From positions 10,025 through 74,024 of the forward strand of contig NZ_JBHYMS010000039.1 of the NCBI RefSeq assembly GCF_042743185.1: a DNA stretch of 64,000 bases, read 5' to 3'. The notes beneath the pieces are model-generated. The model was not told where the DNA came from. It ran no database searches and worked only from the letters and a program-made list of their open reading frames with translations. Below, in pieces: positions 1 through 8,900 of this stretch. The position numbers were made by a program, and so were the translations under genes. Each line of letters begins with the position of its first letter. Positions within the stretch are counted from its first letter, which is position 1. This DNA comes from Inquilinus sp042743185 (GTDB lineage: Bacteria; Pseudomonadota; Alphaproteobacteria; DSM-16000; Inquilinaceae).

Positions 1-736
1 GGCGAGTCATGACCGCCGATCCGCCGTTCGCGACGATAGCGCGGATCGCCGCTTGCGCCGCGTCCAGAGCCGGTTTCCCCGCGAAGTAGTGGCCGTAGAA
101 CTGCCCGTCCCTGGTCACTGTCCATCTTCCGGCCTGGTACGCCACCAGGAATACCGTCGGGACGACCCTATGTTGCTCAACGACATGCTCCACCGTCGAT
201 GTGCACTGAAGTGGGCCCGCCGGCTGATCGGCGGGGATGGCTGATTTCCCCGACTCTTCTCCAAGACGGATCACCTCGCGGACGAACTGTTCGGCGTGTT
301 GGGCGGTGTCCGTGTAATCGTGCTCGCGACGGCTCAAAAAATCTGGATTGTTGAACGCACGATTCAATCGAGTGATGAACTCCGGCTCGGTCTCCGCCAT
401 ATGGGCGATCAGCGCCTGCAGGATTTGCTCGTGCGCGAGCACGCGTCTCTCCAGATCGGTGTTCTCGACCGCGCCATATCGCCTCCGAGCATGACCGTGG
501 TCTATGCCGATGGTTGGTCCGCCATACTCGTGGACGGGGCTTCCTTGCCCTCCGATGCGCGCTGCCCGGTCCATTTCCCAGCCTGCCGGGTCCTGCGACT
601 TCCGCGGGTGTTCGGCCATCCCTTCGTTTTCACTGCGCTCTTCCGCGGAACGGTCCAGTTCGGCAGGGAGCAGCGAGCCGCTCCGCACTGGCTCGCCCGA
701 CCAGTAAGAGCTCTTGCTCCGCATGAGGTTTCCCAT
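1..736 (-). CDS. hypothetical protein, C-terminus cut by window edge
   Basis: An open frame on the minus strand starts at the ATG at 736, preceded by an AAAGGAAAG ribosome site, and runs off the left edge after 245 residues. I do not recognise a family with certainty. The N-terminal 60 residues are polar and Ser/Arg/Glu-rich. The middle contains a helical stretch around residues 100-150 (LERRVLAHEQILQAL). The last visible part (VFLVAYQAGRWTVTRDGQFYG) resembles the short DUF2188-type fold, in which a Trp-x-Val strand is followed by an Ala-rich helix; this is only a weak resemblance. Internal ATGs at 619 and 391 are alternative starts, but only 736 has a good ribosome site. An AT-rich block lies about 170 bases upstream. 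Confidence 0.6.
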   Translation of the reverse strand, partial: MGNLMRSKSSYWSGEPVRSGSLLPAELDRSAEERSENEGMAEHPRKSQDPAGWEMDRAARIGGQGSPVHEYGGPTIGIDHGHARRRYGAVENTDLERRVLAHEQILQALIAHMAETEPEFITRLNRAFNNPDFLSRREHDYTDTAQHAEQFVREVIRLGEESGKSAIPADQPAGPLQCTSTVEHVVEQHRVVPTVFLVAYQAGRWTVTRDGQFYGHYFAGKPALDAAQAAIRAIVANGGSAVMTR

Positions 737-1261
737 AGTCTTTCCTTTGATGGGATATCGCTTTCCTGCGAAGCAGGACCCGATCGTTCCCAGTTCAATC
801 TCGCTCGACAGGGGGGCGCGCGCCGGACCCTTGATCAGGATGCCGCTTCAACTGGCTGCCGTGACGCCATCCAAGTGAGGGCGCGATCCCGGATTGGATG
901 TGGGGATCTTATATGTAGATTTCAAGAAAATTTGAAATATTTCCAGTAAACTTGAAAATATATGATTGAACTTCGATATAAATCGACTGACGGAAATGTG
1001 TGGAATGTCTTATTTTATCCCGGCCAATGCATTGACGATGATTGCCTCTCGTTGGCCATGCGCTGAAAAGGCAGCGTCCTCTGCACGCCTCTGGGGCCGG
1101 AGGAATTATCGATGCTTTCGGTCGTAATAGCTTCGGAGTCTCACCATCTCTTCAGGGTGAGCCGCTGAACATCATCGACCGGGCCTTACGGATCAGTCGG
1201 CTGGCGACGCCGCCTGATGGCCTGCTTCTTGACGGACCACAGTGCATTGAGAGAGCGCGTC
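737..1261. other. intergenic region with AT-rich inverted repeats
   Basis: This stretch of about 525 bases has no convincing gene. Positions 905-1015 are strikingly AT-rich for this genome. They hold TTTCAA-GAAAAT-TTGAAA (an inverted repeat), a second TTGAAAATAT copy just downstream, and CGATATAAATCG. Such a block fits a regulated promoter for the leftward gene ending its leader at 736. A rightward 108-codon frame at 1042-1368 looks like chance. Confidence 0.45.
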
Positions 1262-1351
1262 ATGAAAGCCTGGTTCATTCCACCGATCGTGATTCCCGCG
1301 GGCTTCACTCTGCTGGGCATCCTCTATGTCGTGTGGGGAGCGCTCCTGTAG
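1262..1351 (+). CDS. 29-residue single-span membrane miniprotein
   Basis: A very short frame reads MKAWFIPPIVIPAGFTLLGI and continues to a TAG after 29 residues. Almost the whole length is one hydrophobic helix (IVIPAGFTLLGILYVVW), with a single Lys near the N-terminus, the usual layout of bacterial membrane miniproteins. A GAGAGAGCG stretch 6-13 bases upstream can serve as ribosome site. It lies 57 bases upstream of the next rightward gene, which also has a single membrane span, so the two may be co-transcribed. No family is recognised. The composition is unlike the random frames in this GC-rich DNA. Confidence 0.5.
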   Translation: MKAWFIPPIVIPAGFTLLGILYVVWGALL

Positions 1352-1408
1352 CGCCTGCGCGCGGATGAATTGCGGTGAAGAGACGAGCAGCGAGCTCGGA
1401 GGATTCCG

Positions 1409-1909
1409 ATGACCCTGCGGACCCGTAGCGAGACCGTCACCTTTGCGCGGCCCTTCACCTTGAGCGGCATCAACGGACCGCAACCACCAGGGACCTACAC
1501 TGTCGAGACCGATGAGGAACGGATCGAGGGCTCGTCCCCTCCCACCTATCGGCGGGTCTCGACGATGATCAGGCTGGCCGGGCGCCCCGGAACCGGGGAG
1601 CAGGTCCAGGTTGTCGTCGTGGATCCCGAGGAACTGGCGGCGGCGTTGGCGCGAGATGCTGCTCCTCCGGATGGCGCTTCCGAACGGGGGCCGCCAGAGG
1701 AAAGCGGCCGAGAGGGCATACCGCCCGGGGCTCTGCAAGGATCCGAGCGCCGTTCCGGTGAGAAGAGCAGTCGGCAAGGGACCGCTCGCCCGATCGATCG
1801 GCTCCATGAGGTGTGGCGATTCTGGGCGAAGCGACACCCCATGAGGCTGGCCGGGATCGTCGCAATACTCGTGGGCGTTCTCTTCGCCGCCTTTGCTGTG
1901 AGCTGGTGA
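1409..1909 (+). CDS. conserved hypothetical protein with C-terminal membrane anchor
   Basis: A 166-residue protein starts at an ATG behind a strong GGAGGA site. Residues 1-75 form a compact beta-rich module (ETVTFARPFTLSGI, GTYTVETDEE, YRRVSTMIRL). This motif set recurs in uncharacterised alphaproteobacterial proteins that begin MTLRTR. Residues 80-135 are a polar Glu/Arg/Gly-rich linker. Residues 145-164 form one transmembrane helix (MRLAGIVAILVGVLFAAFAV) at the extreme C-terminus, which makes it a likely tail-anchored inner-membrane protein with its N-terminus in the cytosol. The function is unknown. Confidence 0.75.
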   Translation: MTLRTRSETVTFARPFTLSGINGPQPPGTYTVETDEERIEGSSPPTYRRVSTMIRLAGRPGTGEQVQVVVVDPEELAAALARDAAPPDGASERGPPEESGREGIPPGALQGSERRSGEKSSRQGTARPIDRLHEVWRFWAKRHPMRLAGIVAILVGVLFAAFAVSW

Positions 1910-2043
1910 CTGACCCACAGGTAGGAATATCGCGATGCGCACGTTCAGGAAGGCCTCTCGGCCAGCCGAGCGCGCTGTGAGCTTCACGATCAAGGCCGCT
2001 TCAAGCAGGCGAACCACAGCCGTCCGACGGAATATACCTGCGC

Positions 2044-2814
2044 TCAGCTTCGATTGATCGATACGCCGCCATCGGCGAGCAAGGCGCTGCCGGTCGTGAA
2101 GCTCGATGCGTCCGAGGCGAGGTAGAGCGCCGACTTTGCGATCTCCTCGGGCCGTGCGATGCGCCTCAGCGCGTGGAGCCGTTCGATGAAGGCCAGCACC
2201 TCGGGGCCCGCGCCCGGCGCGTTGGTGACGCTTGCCGGCGTGTCGGTGCCGCCCGGCAGCAATGCATTGACGCGAATCCCCATCGGCCCGTATTCGGCGG
2301 CGAGAACCTGCGCCAACCCGATCAACCCCGCCTTGCTGGCGGCATAGGCGGTCATGCCCGGCATGCCCACCGTGTGGCCGACGAATGAGGAGGTCAGGAT
2401 CAGGGAGCCGCCGCCGCGTTCGATCATCGCCGGCACCTGATATTTGGCACCCAGGAAAGCGCTCGTCAGATTGGTGTCGAGCGTCTCGCGCCAACCCTTG
2501 AGTGTCAGGTTGGCAATGGCTCCCGTCTCGCCGATGATGCCGGCGTTGTTGAAGGCGACATCGAGCCCCCCGAATTCGTTTACCGCCAGTTCGACCAAGG
2601 CTTTCGCATAGGCTTCGTCCTTGACGTCACCGGCAAGCGCTGCCGCCTGACCGTCGGCCTCCCGGATTTCCGCGACGAGCGCGTCGAGCTCGGCTTTCCG
2701 CCGGGCCGCGACCACGACCTTGGCGCCTTCTCGCGCGAACAGCAACGCGGTTGCCCGGCCAATTCCGGAACTGGCCCCAGTGACAATGGCGACTTTGTAG
2801 GTGAGCGATTTCAT
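2044..2814 (-). CDS. short-chain dehydrogenase/reductase (SDR)
   Basis: A 256-residue classical SDR oxidoreductase. The nucleotide-binding TGASSGIG motif is near residue 13, followed by the NNAG motif, the catalytic Ser region (SLILTSSFVG) and the YxxxK pair in YAASKAG. The PGG-TDTPAS loop and a C-terminal GSALLADGGVS close the fold. An Arg or Lys pair follows the second beta strand (ARRKAELD), which suggests NADP(H) preference. The substrate cannot be read from the sequence. The ATG at 2814 is chosen; a GTG one codon upstream is possible. The gene lies downstream of the leftward hypothetical at 2846-3484 with a gap of 31 bases, so the pair may be an operon. Confidence 0.9.
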   Translation of the reverse strand: MKSLTYKVAIVTGASSGIGRATALLFAREGAKVVVAARRKAELDALVAEIREADGQAAALAGDVKDEAYAKALVELAVNEFGGLDVAFNNAGIIGETGAIANLTLKGWRETLDTNLTSAFLGAKYQVPAMIERGGGSLILTSSFVGHTVGMPGMTAYAASKAGLIGLAQVLAAEYGPMGIRVNALLPGGTDTPASVTNAPGAGPEVLAFIERLHALRRIARPEEIAKSALYLASDASSFTTGSALLADGGVSINRS

Positions 2815-2845
2815 CACAAAGTTCCACTTCTTTGTTTCAGGCTAA

Positions 2846-3484
2846 TCATTCGCTTTGTTTTTGCGAGAATTGAAGTCGTTCTTCTGAGCCGATCCCAAGC
2901 GCCGGTGATCCGAGTGGATGCAGGAAATACTCGTCCCCACCCATGGTCATCAAAAGCGTCTGCGCATGCTGGAGATGGCGGCCCTCGACACGGCGCTCAA
3001 ACGGACCGGGTTCGGCCGCGGATCGGTCGACAAGCTCGACAGGCGGGGCGTCCGCGTCGGGGTGACGATAGATCTCGATGGTCGCGGCGCAGGGCGACAG
3101 AACCGTGGCCTGCACGAGAAGGTCCGGGCCGTCCTCCATCACCCGGAAGTTCATCGCGTGCCGCGGCAGCCGCGGATCGTGATCGAGCGCCGAGAGGATC
3201 TGCCTGACCGCCACCGGGGCGACGGCGGCGATCCATCGGATGTCGCGATTCTGCAGGGTAAAGTCACGCGCCAGCCGCTCGCTCAGCGGCCCGACGATGC
3301 CGCGCCCGAAGACGACCAGGTCGAAATCGGCGGCGTCGAACTGGCGGGCGGCTCCCTCAGGATCGGTCGACCCCTGGACTGGGATGCCGAGCGCGAGAAG
3401 CGGCCCCACCACACTCTGGTTGATCGCCGGCGATCGGCCGATAACCAGGACGCGCTGCGAGGGCCGAGGGGAAAGGTACATCAT
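2846..3484 (-). CDS. hypothetical protein with receiver-like N-terminal fold
   Basis: A 212-residue protein with no recognised family. Residues 10-110 alternate strands and helices (VLVIGRSP, DFDLVVFGRGIVG, IRWIAAVAPVAV) in the way of a Rossmann-like or degenerate receiver domain. The acidic pocket and Lys of true receivers are not evident. The C-terminal half is strand-rich (LLVQATVLSP, ATIEIYRH). The start is the first of two adjacent ATGs behind a GGGACGGATGAG leader. It sits upstream of the SDR gene on the same strand. It may be a cytosolic regulator or sensor, but that is inference only. Confidence 0.65.
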   Translation of the reverse strand: MMYLSPRPSQRVLVIGRSPAINQSVVGPLLALGIPVQGSTDPEGAARQFDAADFDLVVFGRGIVGPLSERLARDFTLQNRDIRWIAAVAPVAVRQILSALDHDPRLPRHAMNFRVMEDGPDLLVQATVLSPCAATIEIYRHPDADAPPVELVDRSAAEPGPFERRVEGRHLQHAQTLLMTMGGDEYFLHPLGSPALGIGSEERLQFSQKQSE

Positions 3485-3643
3485 CTCATCCGTCCCTTCA
3501 TGAACCGGAAGCCTGCATGGCCGAGCCGGACGCCCACGGAACTCTGCATCCCGGACGAATTCTTCCGAAAATCATGGATCTGTCGGTTGGATCATCACAC
3601 TTGCGCGACCCGGGGATAAAAATTGCGGCAGGTCACAAAGCTT

Positions 3644-3669
3644 GGAACAGGGTTTTGTTTTGCTCCGTT
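3644..3669 (+). promoter_or_regulatory. EcfG-type general stress promoter
   Basis: GGAAC at 3644-3648 and CGTT at 3666-3669 are separated by exactly 17 bases. This is the consensus for the alphaproteobacterial general stress sigma factor EcfG. The expected start site lies near 3676, only a few bases before the ATG at 3682. Confidence 0.65.
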
Positions 3670-3681
3670 ATCCATCGACCG

Positions 3682-3981
3682 ATGAAACCCAAAAACACAC
3701 CGCTCAGTGACCGAGCAAAGTTCGAATGCGCCGCACGCATGACTCGGACGATGCTCGATCAGGTCTTCGCCGAGAGAATGTCGCCGGTGGAGTTGGCGAC
3801 GTGGCTGCGGCAGCTGATGATGCATTCGGAGGACCCGATGTCCGATAACGAGAAGAGCGCGATCGTCTGCACGCTGACCGTTGCTCTGCTCGACGATGAC
3901 GGTCCCGAATTCAACCTGTCCCGATTGATGGATCTGGTGGACGCCTCGGACCAGGCGATCGCAATTGGACGTCTGGTCTGA
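3682..3981 (+). CDS. small hypothetical protein under a stress promoter
   Basis: A 99-residue, mostly helical acidic protein with no recognised family (MSPVELATWLRQLM, NEKSAIVCTLTVALLDDD). The reading frame is open back to 3517. The EcfG-type motif at 3644-3669 would start transcription near 3676, so translation probably begins at 3682, without a leader or nearly so. The next ATG, at 3739, is the alternative and would leave a normal leader. The 3' end overlaps the convergent ECF sigma gene by about 70 bases. A role in the general stress response is inferred from the promoter alone. Confidence 0.6.
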   Translation: MKPKNTPLSDRAKFECAARMTRTMLDQVFAERMSPVELATWLRQLMMHSEDPMSDNEKSAIVCTLTVALLDDDGPEFNLSRLMDLVDASDQAIAIGRLV

Positions 3982-4495
3982 AGGTTGCGTGGTGGGCCGT
4001 TCCTGTGTCGTGTCGCAGATGGATTCGGGCCCGGGCCAACCGGGACCGTATCGTCCCCGTCGGGATGCGAAGCTGCTCCGCAGCTTCCTCATAGGAGGCT
4101 CCCCGGACCGCCACCATCTCGAGAATCTCTCGATGGTCCTTCGAGAGATTCTGCCAACGCGCCGCAACCTCCGTCACTTCGACCGTCTGCATTTGCGTCG
4201 CCGGCGTGCTGGCATCCCAGTCGTCGATTGGAATCGTCTTGGCCCGGTTGTGCTTGTTGTCTATGAAATTCGTGAGGTAGAGCCGGCGCATCATCACGAC
4301 GAGCCAAGCCATCATGTTGGTGCCCGGCTGCCATAGGTGGAGCTTGCGAACCGCGCGAAACAGCGTGTCCTGAACGAGATCGTCCGCGTCGGCGGAGTTA
4401 CGCGTCAGGGCGATCGCGAGGCGGCGAAGATTCCGGATGCAGGGAACCACGGTCGCGAGAAATTGCCGCTCTGTCGTGGCGGTGATAGTCGACAT
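3911..4495 (-). CDS. ECF-family RNA polymerase sigma factor
   Basis: A 194-residue sigma-70 family protein with the two-domain ECF layout. Region 2 spans about residues 15-80 (LTRNSADADDLVQDTLFRAV, then NMMAWLVVMMRR). Region 4 lies about 110-160 with the helix-turn-helix SYEEAAEQLRIPTGTIRSRL. There is no region 1 or 3. The sequence is close to the EcfG-like group used in alphaproteobacterial stress control, and an EcfG-type promoter lies at 3644-3669. No NepR or PhyR partner is present in the window, so it may be a paralogue instead of the main EcfG. The last 25 residues are a Pro/Arg-rich tail beyond region 4. Its 3' end overlaps the convergent small gene. Confidence 0.88.
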   Translation of the reverse strand: MSTITATTERQFLATVVPCIRNLRRLAIALTRNSADADDLVQDTLFRAVRKLHLWQPGTNMMAWLVVMMRRLYLTNFIDNKHNRAKTIPIDDWDASTPATQMQTVEVTEVAARWQNLSKDHREILEMVAVRGASYEEAAEQLRIPTGTIRSRLARARIHLRHDTGTAHHATFRPDVQLRSPGPRRPPDPSIGTG

Positions 4496-4629
4496 TGAGA
4501 AGCATCCTTCAGTCGTTGATCTGATTGCCTGCCTCGACGATGCAGTTCTCGTTCAAGTATCCATGGCTCCACACTGGTGCGGCTGCGCGTTGCGCCGTGC
4601 CGAAAGTGTGCATTCTCAGGATCGGCGGG

Positions 4630-4785
4630 TCAGGGTGCGTTCTGGTTCGCGCTCGATTTGATGGCCTGACCTGTCTTTGAGATGTCCTCGCCGGCTCCCG
4701 CCGTGGCGTGACAGGCACTCAGGAGCGGCGCGGCACCCAATAGGGCGAACAGGGTGAGGGCCGACATGATCGTTCTCTTGCGCAT
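4630..4785 (-). CDS. entericidin-family small lipoprotein
   Basis: A 51-residue lipoprotein. Its Arg/Lys-rich start is followed by a hydrophobic core and the lipobox LLSAC, with the lipidated Cys at residue 25. The mature part (CHATAGAGEDISKTGQAIK) has the CxTxxGxGxDI signature of entericidin A/B. These envelope lipoproteins are induced in stationary phase and stress. The start is the ATG at 4785. A typical -35 for the stress sigma factor was not found upstream. It lies among other small stress-type envelope genes. Confidence 0.85.
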   Translation of the reverse strand: MRKRTIMSALTLFALLGAAPLLSACHATAGAGEDISKTGQAIKSSANQNAP

Positions 4786-4955
4786 GGCTTTGACCTATTG
4801 CTGAACGGTTTCGGGACGCGTCGGAAGGAGGTGCACCCGCTCCCTCCTTCCGATCGCGAGTTGCGTTTGGCAGTGGCGTCGGTGTGGGTTGCCGAAGCCG
4901 GCCTGCCGGCGCCCGTTTCGGCCCGCGATATCAGCCGTCGATGTGTCGGCCCGGC

Positions 4956-5114
4956 CTAAATCCGTCCCATGAGCACCAACACGACGATGATGGCGAGAAG
5001 GATGCTGAGCCCAAGGCTCGGGAGATAGCCCCAACTCGAGCTGTACGGCCATTTCGGCAAGGCGCCGATCATGGCCGCTACCAGGATGATCAGGAGGACG
5101 GTGCCAAGGCTCAT
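4956..5114 (-). CDS. DUF3309 small membrane protein
   Basis: A 52-residue protein with two hydrophobic segments (GTVLLIILVAAMIGAL and LGLSILLAIIVVLVLMG) joined by the conserved PKWPYSSSWGYLPS loop. This is the complete signature of DUF3309, and it ends with the family's usual GRI. The open frame extends upstream to 5252, but family members begin at the MSLGTVLL position, so ATG 5114 is chosen. Its role is unknown; members are small inner-membrane proteins common near stress genes in alphaproteobacteria. A 10-base inverted repeat lies at 5179-5215 upstream. Confidence 0.85.
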   Translation of the reverse strand: MSLGTVLLIILVAAMIGALPKWPYSSSWGYLPSLGLSILLAIIVVLVLMGRI

Positions 5115-5178
5115 GGCATGCACTCTGAGGAGGGCGGCGGCGCGAAACCGGCTGGCTCGGCCGCCCCATTCCAGTCTC

Positions 5179-5215
5179 ACGTCACCGATGTTGATCGGCT
5201 TGCTGTCGGTGACGT
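5179..5215. repeat. perfect 10-base inverted repeat upstream of DUF3309
   Basis: ACGTCACCGA at 5179-5188 is the exact reverse complement of TCGGTGACGT at 5206-5215, with a 17-base spacer. It lies 65-100 bases upstream of the DUF3309 start and could be an operator or a transcript hairpin. The rest of the 5115-5399 gap shows no gene. Confidence 0.5.
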
Positions 5216-5399
5216 CCGGTTTGCGCCCGCATCGCATTGGCATCCGGCGCATTTGACCGAGGGGTGGTTGCCGACGGTCCGGAGATTTCGAACAACCAAG
5301 CGCAGCGTAATCGGCAGCGAAGCGGTTGCGCCAGCCTCGGAAACTACTCAGAGCCGCCCGAGAGGCATCCGAGCCTTGCTTCGGATCAGAGGCGGTTGA

Positions 5400-5570
5400 C
5401 TAGATCCTGCCCATGCCGCCCAGGCCACCAAGAAGCCAAAGCACCACGAGAATGAGAACAACCAACCCGAAGACGCCGCCGAACCCCGCCCCGCCATAGC
5501 GGCCGTGAGCGTAGTAGCCGCCGCCGCCGAGCAGCAGTATCAGCAGGATGACGATCAGAATCGTGCTCAT
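5400..5570 (-). CDS. Gly-rich two-span membrane protein, DUF3309-like
   Basis: A 56-residue protein with two hydrophobic helices (ILIVILLILLLGGGG and VFGLVVLILVVLWLLGG) around a Tyr/Gly-rich loop (YYAHGRYGGAGFGG), ending GRI like the DUF3309 protein next to it. The ATG has a TGGAGCAATGGCA leader giving a good ribosome site. It is probably a divergent relative of the DUF3309 gene in the same orientation. Function is unknown. Confidence 0.8.
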   Translation of the reverse strand: MSTILIVILLILLLGGGGYYAHGRYGGAGFGGVFGLVVLILVVLWLLGGLGGMGRI

Positions 5571-5620
5571 TGCCATTGCTCCATTAGACGATAATCGCCA
5601 TGCGAGAGCCGGGAACGCCG

Positions 5621-5803
5621 CTACATCCTCAACGCATTCCTGATTGCATCCTTGACGCGTCCGACGGCGTTCTGAATCCTGCCTTCAGCCTTGTCCGCCC
5701 TGCCGCCTGCCTGCAGCTTGGCGTCGCCTGTCGCCTCGCCAATGGTTTCTTTGACCGAGCCCTTGATCTCCTTCGCCGATCCGACGATCCGATCCTTGTC
5801 CAT
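5621..5803 (-). CDS. CsbD-family stress protein
   Basis: A 60-residue CsbD-like protein: MDKDRIVGSAKEIKGSVKE, then GDAKLQAGGRADKAEGRIQN. This matches the family's Lys/Glu/Gly-rich repeats of GxxxxxKGxxKE type. CsbD proteins are small, soluble and strongly induced by general stress; their molecular role is not known. The frame is open upstream to 5926, but family members start at this MDKDR, and a GGAG site precedes the ATG at 5803. Confidence 0.9.
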   Translation of the reverse strand: MDKDRIVGSAKEIKGSVKETIGEATGDAKLQAGGRADKAEGRIQNAVGRVKDAIRNALRM

Positions 5804-5954
5804 GACAGCGTTCTCCAAGCGGGGCTGTAGCCACCCGTCCCGTCGCAAGGCTTCGAAACTCCACGCCTCCGACATTTCCAACGTAGCGGGAAGGCGGCGG
5901 TGTCGGCAGGCTCGGAATGTACTCACGCCACGCGGCCGAGGCTGGAAATCCTGG

Positions 5955-8900
5955 TCAGGCGAGCGGTTCGTCGGCGCCGGTCCAGGCAGCGGCCAGCGCC
6001 AGCCGGGCCAGCGCCGGAAGGGACTTCGATCCTGTCTTCTTCATGATCGTGGCGCGATGGTTCTCGACCGTGCGCTGGCTGATGCCGAGATCCGCGGCGA
6101 TGTTCTTGCTGGGGTGGCCGGCGAGGACCAGTTCCATGACCTGGCGCTGGCGTGCGCTCAGCCCCGCGACGTGGTTGGCCGCAGCCTCCCGCCAGGCGGC
6201 CAGCTTGTTCGCATCGCGCGATTGCTCGAGGGCACGCTCGACGCCGGCGAGCAGCTCGCCGCGGCCGACCGGCTTCTCGATGAAGTCCGACGCACCGGCC
6301 TTCATGGCCTGGACCGCCATCGGCACGTCGCTGTTGCCGGTGATCATGATGGCCGGCAGCCGATGGCCGGCATCCCTCAGCCGCTGCAGCAGCTCGAGCC
6401 CGCTCATTCCGGGCAGATAGGCATCGACCAGGAGGCAGGCTGCACGGCCCGGATGATAGGCCTCCAGGAAGGCCTCGCAAGACGCGTAGTCCTCGACGAT
6501 CCGGCCGTCCTCCTCGAGCACGCTGCGAATTCCGTCCCGCACATGGCTGTCGTCATCGACGATGAAGATGACGGGTTCGCCCGGGTCGCCGGCCCCCTCG
6601 GCAGAGCTTGCGGCGTGGGGATGCGCCGAGGATGGCGCCGTCGCCAGCATGCGCTGGATCGCTTGCGCCAACTCCTTCAGCTTCACCGGCTTGTTAAGCT
6701 GCACGCAGTCCTGGCGGGCGATGTCGCGCAGGGTGGCGGTCGAGATGTCGCCGGTCAGGATGATGACCGGAACCTGGCGGCGAAGCCTTTCCCGCAGCTT
6801 CGCGGCGACCTGGAGCCCATCCATGCCGCCCGGCAAGTTGTAGTCCGCGAGGATGAGGTCGGGCCGGATCGTCCCCCGCGCCACCAGCTCCAGTGCCGCG
6901 GAGCCGTCTGGTGCCGCCGCGGCGCGGTGGCCCTCGTCCTTCAGGAGAAGTTCGAGGAGCTCGCGCACCTCAGGATCGTCCTCGACCACCAGGATCGCGC
7001 CGGTGCGGTGGACGTTTTCCGCGACCTGGTCATCGCTGCCGAGCCGCTGCGGCTCGCGCGACGGCCCCGTCTCGCTTTGCGGCAGCATGATCTCGACGGC
7101 GAAGACCGACCCCCTGCCCAGCTGGGAGCGGACGCGCACCCGATGACCCAGCAAATTCCCCAGGCGCTGCACGATGGAAAGTCCGAGGCCGAGGCCGCGG
7201 CTTCGTTCGCGCGCGGCATTGTCGAGCTGATGGTACTCCTCGAAGATCGTCTGCAGTTCCCCGGCCGGAATCCCGACCCCGGTGTCCCAGATCTCGATGC
7301 TCAACATCCCCTCGCGCCGACGGCAGCCGAGCAGCACCTTGCCCTGCTTGGTGTATTTCAGCGCATTCGACAGCAGGTTGCGGATCATCTGCTCCAGCAG
7401 ACGTGGATCGCTGTGGATCGAAAGGCCGCACGGGACCACGTGCAAGGCGAGCCTCTGGGCCTGCGCGTGGTAGGTGAACTCGTCCTTCAGCCGTTCCAGC
7501 AGATCGTCGACCGGGAAATGGACCTTCTCTGCGCGGACAGTCCCGGCCTCGATCTGGTTGATGTCGAGCAACGCGTTCAGCATGCCGGTCATGGCGCCCA
7601 GCGTCTCGTCGAGCCGCGCGACCAGCTTCAGCCCCCTCTCCCCCTCCACGCTCTTCGCCAGCAGCCCCTGCAGCAGGGCCAGCGTCTGCAGCGGCTGGCG
7701 GAGATCGTGGCTGGCGGCGGCGAGAAAGCGCGACTTCGCCGCGGTCGCCAGCTCCGCCTGCCGCCTGGCCGCCTCCAGCGCGTCGGCCGTGTGCCGGCGC
7801 TCGGTGATGTCGGCGAAGGTGATGACGACGCCCTCGACCCCGTTGTCCTGGGTGCGATAGGGCAGGATGCGGCGGACATACCAGGCGCCGCTCTGCGCTT
7901 CGATCTCCCGTTCGATCGGCGCGAGGGTCTGCAGCACCGCCCTGGCGTCGGTCAGAAGCGCGCCGTCGGCCGCCAGCGAGTGGAGGTCCGCGAGCGGCCG
8001 GCCGACGTCGCCGGGAATGACGTTGAACAGCGATCTGGTGGCAGGCGTGAAGAAGCGGATGTTGAGGCTGGTGTCGAGGAAGAGCGTCGCGACATCGGTG
8101 CTGTACAGCACGTTCTGCAGGTCGTTGGACGTCGTGCGTTGCCGTTCCAGCGTTTCCTGGAGCTGGCTGTTCAGGGCGGTCAGCTCCTCGTTCAGCGACT
8201 GCAGCTCCTCCTTCGAGGTGATCAGCTCCTCGTTCGTCGACTGATATTCCTCGTTCACGGACAGGGCTTCCTCGTTGATCGCCTTCTGCTCCTCGGTCGA
8301 GATCTCGAGGTTGCGGATGGCGCCCTGCAGCTCCGCCCTCGTGGCCTCGAGCTCCTGCTCGAGTTCGGCGAACCGCGGACCGCGTCCCGGGGAGGCCCGG
8401 CGACCAACTCCACGCTCCGGCTTGGGTTCGTCGATGAAGCAGATCAGCAGCAGCTCCTCGCCCTCGCTCTGGACCGGCTGCACGGCGATGCTGAACGAAG
8501 CCGGATGGCCATCGTGATCGGTTCGGCCGCCGCCGACGACGATGCGCGCATTCTCCTGATCGGCCCGTTGGATCGCCGCGCGGAGCTTGGTGCGCATGCC
8601 CTCCCGCGCCATCGCCAACAGGTCGTGCGTCGGGTGGCCCGGCGCCATGCGCAGATAGCGGTCCGTCGGCCCCAGCGAGTACAGGCACTCGTGCTTGCGG
8701 TTGATCAGGACCGCCGCCGGCGCATACGCCTCCATCACCAGCCGCCGGCACAGCTCGGCCAGAACGGCTTGGCGTGAGGGCGCCGGGCCCTGTCCCGGAC
8801 GCGCCGGGACCCGGACGCCGTCGCCGGCACCCGCCGACAATCCGAGATCGCCCGGCCGGCTGCGGCCGATGTGCCGATACAGCCGCTCCGGCTTGGAGAT

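Noticed and set aside
1042..1368. A 108-codon plus-strand frame
   Set aside because: It overlaps the better-supported miniprotein frame and shows no protein-like pattern.
3911..4495. Naming the sigma factor as the main EcfG
   Set aside because: The partners NepR and PhyR are not adjacent, so a paralogue is equally likely.
5691..8777. A 1028-codon open frame on the plus strand inside the hybrid kinase gene
   Set aside because: It is the antisense shadow of a gene with clear domains on the minus strand; its translation is Arg/Leu/Gln-rich without any motif. High GC keeps such frames open.
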